From assembly GCA_020186115.1 (NCBI GenBank), contig WSYJ01000036.1:1054001-1118000 (forward strand): a stretch of DNA of 64,000 nucleotides, read 5' to 3'. Numbering within the stretch: the stretch's first letter is position 1; every line of letters begins with the position of its first letter. The position numbers and the translations under genes are program-made. The notes beneath the pieces were generated by a model. The model did no database searches. It was not told the origin of the DNA and saw nothing but the letters and a program-made list of their open reading frames with translations. The DNA comes from Histomonas meleagridis (lineage: Eukaryota; Parabasalia; Tritrichomonadida; Dientamoebidae). Positions 59,674 to 64,000 of the stretch are shown here, piece after piece.

Positions 59674-61263
59674 TTGCACATTTCCTCATAAATGTTGACT
59701 TCCAAAGAGGCGAATTTCGTACAGGTAATACCAGTTATCTTTTAGAGCGAATGTATGAACGGAAAATGATTCCACCACAATTACATAGCAATCTATATCC
59801 CAAACGGTTATACTTTATCCATCATTTAGAAGAGACAACGTCAAATCATAGTATTCCCGATATACCATATATTCATCATAAGTTTGAATTTTCACGTACT
59901 GATTTAACCAAAAACAATTATGCACTTCTTAAACAATATGTTAAAAACGGAGTTACACCATCAGAACTATTAAATGCAATTCGTGATGATGATGTTGTTG
60001 AACGGCTTGTTAAAAATTTAAAAGATTATAATCCTTTATCTAAAATTGATCAATCGCTTTATGAATGATGTTCATTCATATGTAAAAACGCTTCAACGTT
60101 ATTAGATTGTTGTTTATATTTTGGTTCTGTTAATTGTTATCAATACTTAATATCTAAAGGAGGTGAATTTTCACGATTTTCGGGAAATTTTGCGATTGCT
60201 GGAGGAAACCAAATTATTTTTGATGATTTTATGGGTAGAGTTAAAGATTATAAAACAGTTTTCCGAAGACCTTTTACTACTGCAATTAAATTTCATCGAT
60301 ATGATATCTTTGTTTATCTTTTTAAGGATGAGAAGTTTTGTATTGATATGAATGAAGCAATTAAGAAATGTATTGACATAATAGTTTTCGAATTCTTTCA
60401 TATTTAATTGAACATGGGAATCTTGATAATAATGATCCAGATATATTAATGGAAGCTGCTTCGAGTGGAAACATTGAAATTGTGAGAGTTTTATTAAAAA
60501 GTTTTAATAATGATTTACCAAAACATATTTTGTATTATTCTTGCGTTTCTGGTAATTATGAACTTGTTAAATATATCCTTGATATCAATAAAGATAATGA
60601 TTTTTTAATCGATGTTAATGTGGTTGATGTTCTTTCGTTGTTTTTGGGATTTGTTTTAGTCTTTTCGTTCTTTCATAGCTTTTTGGGTAGAACAGCACTT
60701 CATGAAGCCGTCGATAGATGTTTCATAGAAATTGTGAAATTACTTCTAGAGAGAAAAGACCTGAATATCGATGGTGGTGTTTATGTTTTATTATATAAAT
60801 TTTCTGTATATTTATTTTGTTTAACAACCACTTATGCTTGCCGCTAATCAAGGGAATTTAGAAATTATAAAATTAATGTGGAAAAAGGTAAAAATGTTAA
60901 TGCTGTTGATGTTTATTATTTTTGTTTTTCATTTGTATTAAGAATTTTTCGGTTTATTTTTTTAATTAAAGTTTATTTTAATGTTTGAGAAATGCTTTAA
61001 TAGAAGCAACTAGGCGTGGTTATATTGATGTTGTTAGATTTCTTTGTAATGATGGGGTTGATATAAATCATAAGGATGTTGTTTCATTTTGTTTTCTGAT
61101 TTTTTAATTTGTTGTTTAAAAATTGTTTAATTTTATTAGAACAGCTTTTACCCATGCAGCTTTGAATAATGTTACTGAATTAATAAAGTTTTTCTTGGGG
61201 AAGTCTGAATGCACTGTGGATAAAAAAACCTTTACAGTCATTAAGAAATTTAATAATAAATAA
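59674..61263 (+). pseudogene. DUF3447/ankyrin pseudogene of a second subfamily
   Basis: The frame is open from 59674 and continues past ATG 59751 through FSRTDLTKNNYALLKQYVKNG and AIRDDDVVERL to LYE, where a TGA (60066-60068) replaces the usual Arg codon of YERCSF. The same frame continues to 60407, then shifts. Later ankyrin units (EAASSGNIEIVRVLLKS; TALHEAVDRCFIEIVKLLLER; LIEATRRGYIDVVRFLC) are separated by spacers of varied length rich in TTTTGTTTT. The final unit starts after ATTAG at 61140 and ends in KKFNNK plus TAA at 61261. More diverged than the other three copies. Confidence 0.6.
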
Positions 61264-61772
61264 TTATTAATTGCATCGAAAAAACAAAGAAAATTTCATC
61301 AAAGGATAAATGCTTCATTGCATAAAAAGCGTAAAAATTTTAATTTTTTGTGTTTTAAAAATATTTTTTAGTACTATTTTAAAATTATAGTGATTTGTAT
61401 GAACAATGAGTTGTCTTTGAAAATTTAATAAATATAGTGAAATTACTTTTGTCAAATTGCCTTCTTTTGTTGCCTTGCAACGTGTAAATTCATCATATCT
61501 ATTTCTTAAGCATGGTATTTTGCATTTTATCAAGTAATTTTTGGATTTCTTGATATGATGTTTCTCTTGTCTAATTAGAAATCAAATCTAAATAAACAAG
61601 ACTTTTTGTTTAGTTTTCGAAGAATAATATTATTGTGTTGTTAAAATTGATTTAAATTAAATTTTTTATTATTTATAATATATTTTTTATATTTAATCAC
61701 ATATTTTAAAGAACAGTTTGAATTTTACCTGATAAAAAAATTGTCTTTTGAAAATCTTCAATAAAAAACATA
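61264..61772. other. Intergenic region upstream of the DENN gene
   Basis: AT-rich, nothing recognised before the Inr. Confidence 0.5.
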
Positions 61773-61779
61773 TCATTGG
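61773..61779 (+). promoter_or_regulatory. Initiator-like element of the DENN gene
   Basis: TCATTGG with +1 A at 61775, 22 nt before the ATG at 61797. It supports the ATG over an upstream in-frame TTG. Confidence 0.5.
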
Positions 61780-61796
61780 TTTTTTTATATGCCCAA

Positions 61797-63344
61797 ATGA
61801 ATGATTTTTTTTCTGGATCGCAGTCACAGAGGCATAGAAACAAATTTTATAAGTCATTGATTGAAAATCGAGAACTTCAAGAAAGTCATTTCCAGGATGT
61901 ATATGAACAATTTCTTCTTGTTGGAGCTTCAAAAGAATCCAAAAATATTGTTAAACCACATATATTATTTATGTATCCAGCTAAACTTTTATATGACATG
62001 GAAGAATATCAAACTTTTATTGATCTTTGTTTTCCTAATGGATTTCAAAGAATTAACGAAACAAAAAATTACGTATATCAGTATTTTGTATTTCGTTTAA
62101 ATGAACATTCAAATAGAAGTTCATTGTATGGTATTTGCTTTCAACATTTCTTTAATTTTACTAGCAATGAATTTTGTAACAATGGATCTTTCTATAATAG
62201 TTATCCTTTGTGTTATTGTGTCTTAACCACAGTACCAATCATTTCAACTCATTTCTTTTTTGTTAATTTTTGTTTGAAAACTCTTTCGAATAAAGAAACT
62301 TTCATTTATCAGAAAGGAATTGCTGAAAAATATATACCACCTTCTGAAGAAGAAATAAGACTTCTTCAAAATATGGTTTATGATAATGGAGGTCAAAGAG
62401 TAAAAGACATTAAAATACCTATTTTTTTCATACAAGAGTTACGCTTATATAAGGCTTTGACTGTAGGAAATGAGTGTTATTCAATTAATTTATCAAAAAG
62501 TTTCTCAATTATAATTCCAGGAAGAGATAGTATATTTGAAAATATCTGTTACACAACAATAGATTGCCTTTTTTCAACCCTTTCAGTTGGAAATATTGTA
62601 AAGTTGATTAGCATACTTTTGCTAGAAAAATCAGTGTTGTTTATTTCGACTAATCTTAGAAATCTTTCATTTTCTATTTTTGCTTTACAATCTTTACTTT
62701 TCCCTTTTCAATTCAATGGAACATTTGCACCAATTCTTTCAACCACCTCAAATTATCTTGATTTATTACATTCACCTGTTCCTTTTATACATGGAATTTA
62801 TCCTTGTAATAATTTAAAAGTTCCAAAAAATGTAATTCTAGTAGATATGGATATAGATAAAATATATGAAGAAGTAGAAACACCAATGTTTCCAGGATCA
62901 AAGAAACTAATAAATAAAATTCAGGAAATTTTAACTAGGTTTTTATCTGTAATTACTCTACCTCCAAAATATAAAACCATTGTGTTTTTTCAATCAAATA
63001 AAATCAATTCTGATTTTTTCGAAAAAATAAATCATCTTGAATTTCCACATTGCCCTGGGATAATGTATTATAAATTTCCACAGAAATATTTATTTACAGA
63101 TAAGGTTGTACGATACATTATTTCAACATTTAAAAAGAATTTTACGCCAGCATTAGAAAGGATCTTAATACCATGTTTTGTTGAAACATCGTATTTTAAT
63201 CAAAAATTACTAGATAAGGTTTTGATGAATCTTCCAGAAAATGAAAGAAATTTTTTTGAACTGTTTGTTTGTTCTTCAAATTTTCATGCTTTTTGTAATG
63301 TTAAAGATGAAAAAAAGATATTAAATTCTGATAAATCGAATTAA
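61797..63344 (+). CDS. DENN-domain protein, probable Rab exchange factor
   Basis: 515 residues from the ATG at 61797. The uDENN part contains YPLCYCVLTTVPII. The cDENN core reads LFSTLSVGNIVKLISILLLEKSVLFIS, then FAPILSTTSNYLDLLHSPVPFIHGI, which is the family signature (L...l.LL..klif.s......l......l.PF.w...y.P.lp). DENN proteins swap GDP for GTP on Rabs. No extra domain (PLAT, MABP or others) is attached, so the protein is close to a minimal tripartite DENN. The C terminus forms helices (dDENN-like; LERILIPCFVETSYFNQKLLDKVLM). Confidence 0.85.
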   Translation: MNDFFSGSQSQRHRNKFYKSLIENRELQESHFQDVYEQFLLVGASKESKNIVKPHILFMYPAKLLYDMEEYQTFIDLCFPNGFQRINETKNYVYQYFVFRLNEHSNRSSLYGICFQHFFNFTSNEFCNNGSFYNSYPLCYCVLTTVPIISTHFFFVNFCLKTLSNKETFIYQKGIAEKYIPPSEEEIRLLQNMVYDNGGQRVKDIKIPIFFIQELRLYKALTVGNECYSINLSKSFSIIIPGRDSIFENICYTTIDCLFSTLSVGNIVKLISILLLEKSVLFISTNLRNLSFSIFALQSLLFPFQFNGTFAPILSTTSNYLDLLHSPVPFIHGIYPCNNLKVPKNVILVDMDIDKIYEEVETPMFPGSKKLINKIQEILTRFLSVITLPPKYKTIVFFQSNKINSDFFEKINHLEFPHCPGIMYYKFPQKYLFTDKVVRYIISTFKKNFTPALERILIPCFVETSYFNQKLLDKVLMNLPENERNFFELFVCSSNFHAFCNVKDEKKILNSDKSN

Positions 63345-63453
63345 ATATCATTATTGTTTATCATCATATAAAAAACTGTTATTAAATTAATTAATAAAAA
63401 TATATTTTATTTTGATTCATATTATTTTATTAAATTTTTAATGTTTTATTTAA

Positions 63454-63921
63454 TTAATAATGTTGAAACAATAAATCAAAATCTGATTGGAATTCCATAA
63501 AATTCATTTCTTTCCAAGAATCAGAACAAAAATACAAATCAAAAAAATCATCATCATAATCATTATTTTCTTCCTTTTTAAAGAAATTCAACGGTCTATG
63601 TTTCATTAGCCAATTAAATCTATTCTTTATTGTTATCGAAGAATAGTCAGGGAAAAATCTTGCAATTTTAGACCACTTATTTCCCATTTCTTTTTGCTTC
63701 TGAAGAAGTAATGCATCTTCTTCAGGTGTCCATCGATTTCTAACAAGATTTGGATCTAACATTCCTATCCATCTTTCTCGACATTGTTTTCCATTACGTG
63801 TTTTGACTTTCTTTGAAATAGCTGTCCAATGTGGAACGCCTATTTCTTTCACAGCTTCTCTTAGTTGGTTATCTTCTTCTTCATTCCATTTCCTTTTTAT
63901 GTGATTTCTTTTACAATTCAT
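63454..63921 (-). CDS. R2R3-MYB DNA-binding protein
   Basis: 155 residues. Two MYB repeats occupy residues about 9-105. R2 is RKWNEEEDNQLREAVKEIG..HWTAISKKV....GKQCRERW. R3 is NRWTPEEDALLLQKQKEMGNKWSKIARFF....ITIKNRFNWLMKH. The three spaced Trp residues of each repeat are kept, with the usual third-helix patterns. The tail is acidic and Phe/Asp-rich (NDYDDDFFDLYF), a possible activation region. MYB proteins are the main promoter-binding factors characterised in trichomonads, so this could act on the AACGTT or CCGTT words seen upstream of several genes here, which is inference. A TCACTGG Inr-like word lies about 30 nt upstream. Confidence 0.9.
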   Translation of the reverse strand: MNCKRNHIKRKWNEEEDNQLREAVKEIGVPHWTAISKKVKTRNGKQCRERWIGMLDPNLVRNRWTPEEDALLLQKQKEMGNKWSKIARFFPDYSSITIKNRFNWLMKHRPLNFFKKEENNDYDDDFFDLYFCSDSWKEMNFMEFQSDFDLLFQHY

Positions 63922-64000
63922 TTTAATAAATGTTAATTTTTTCCCAGTGATTTATACCTTGAAAGTCTAAATTTTTGGGATTTTAATGATTCAATTTTGA

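Overview
The window is AT-rich nuclear DNA of a compact, intron-poor protist. Genes lie on both strands with short gaps, and several ATGs follow an initiator-like TCA(C/T)(A/T) motif by only a few nucleotides to about 30. That promoter type, together with BspA-like leucine-rich-repeat surface proteins, DUF3447/ankyrin gene families and a Ser/Thr-rich FTKSN repeat, points to a trichomonad (Parabasalia; Trichomonas or Tritrichomonas). I cannot fix the species from the sequence.

Layout. 1-7000: 5'-truncated Rad23, a UIM/UBX protein, tRNA-Gly, an ankyrin-family remnant and retromer VPS35. 7430-10039: a DUF3447/ankyrin gene on the minus strand. 10239-20300: beta-tubulin, ESCRT-III VPS24/CHMP3, a Rab-like GTPase, an LCAT-like lipase/acyltransferase, a BspA-like membrane protein, a divergent Ras-like protein and tRNA-Asp. 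20680-38740: a VPS9-domain protein, a full-length TOR kinase, a large unknown helical protein, an Arf-like GTPase, a decayed pogo/Tigger-type transposase next to a DUF3447 remnant, SMC5 and a NOL12-like nucleolar protein. 39051-54714: a second DUF3447/ankyrin gene, an MRG-domain protein, a coiled-coil protein, armadillo-like proteins, an exostosin-type glycosyltransferase, ribosomal P0, a broken unknown gene and more ankyrin pseudogenes. 55294-64000: a SnoaL-like protein, an XRN-type exonuclease, another ankyrin pseudogene, a DENN protein and an R2R3-MYB protein.

The housekeeping genes lean toward membrane traffic (VPS35, VPS24, Rab, VPS9, Arl, DENN), growth control (TOR), ubiquitin handling (Rad23, UBX), genome maintenance (SMC5, MRG) and RNA turnover or ribosome function (XRN, NOL12, P0). 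They are separate transcription units. Three close divergent pairs share short promoter regions: TOR/unknown, SMC5/NOL12 and P0/armadillo-like.

The most interesting signal is in the ankyrin loci. Downstream of the DUF3447 exon, single ankyrin repeats recur with an exact 170-bp period, which is not a multiple of three. Each roughly 99-nt ankyrin unit is open, each roughly 71-nt AT-rich spacer breaks the reading frame, and the last unit carries its own proper stop codon. Three independent arrays (minus strand 7430-8930, plus strand 40215-41389, plus strand about 53940-54714) show the same design, as if the spacers were removed from the RNA. I see no canonical trichomonad splice signals in them.
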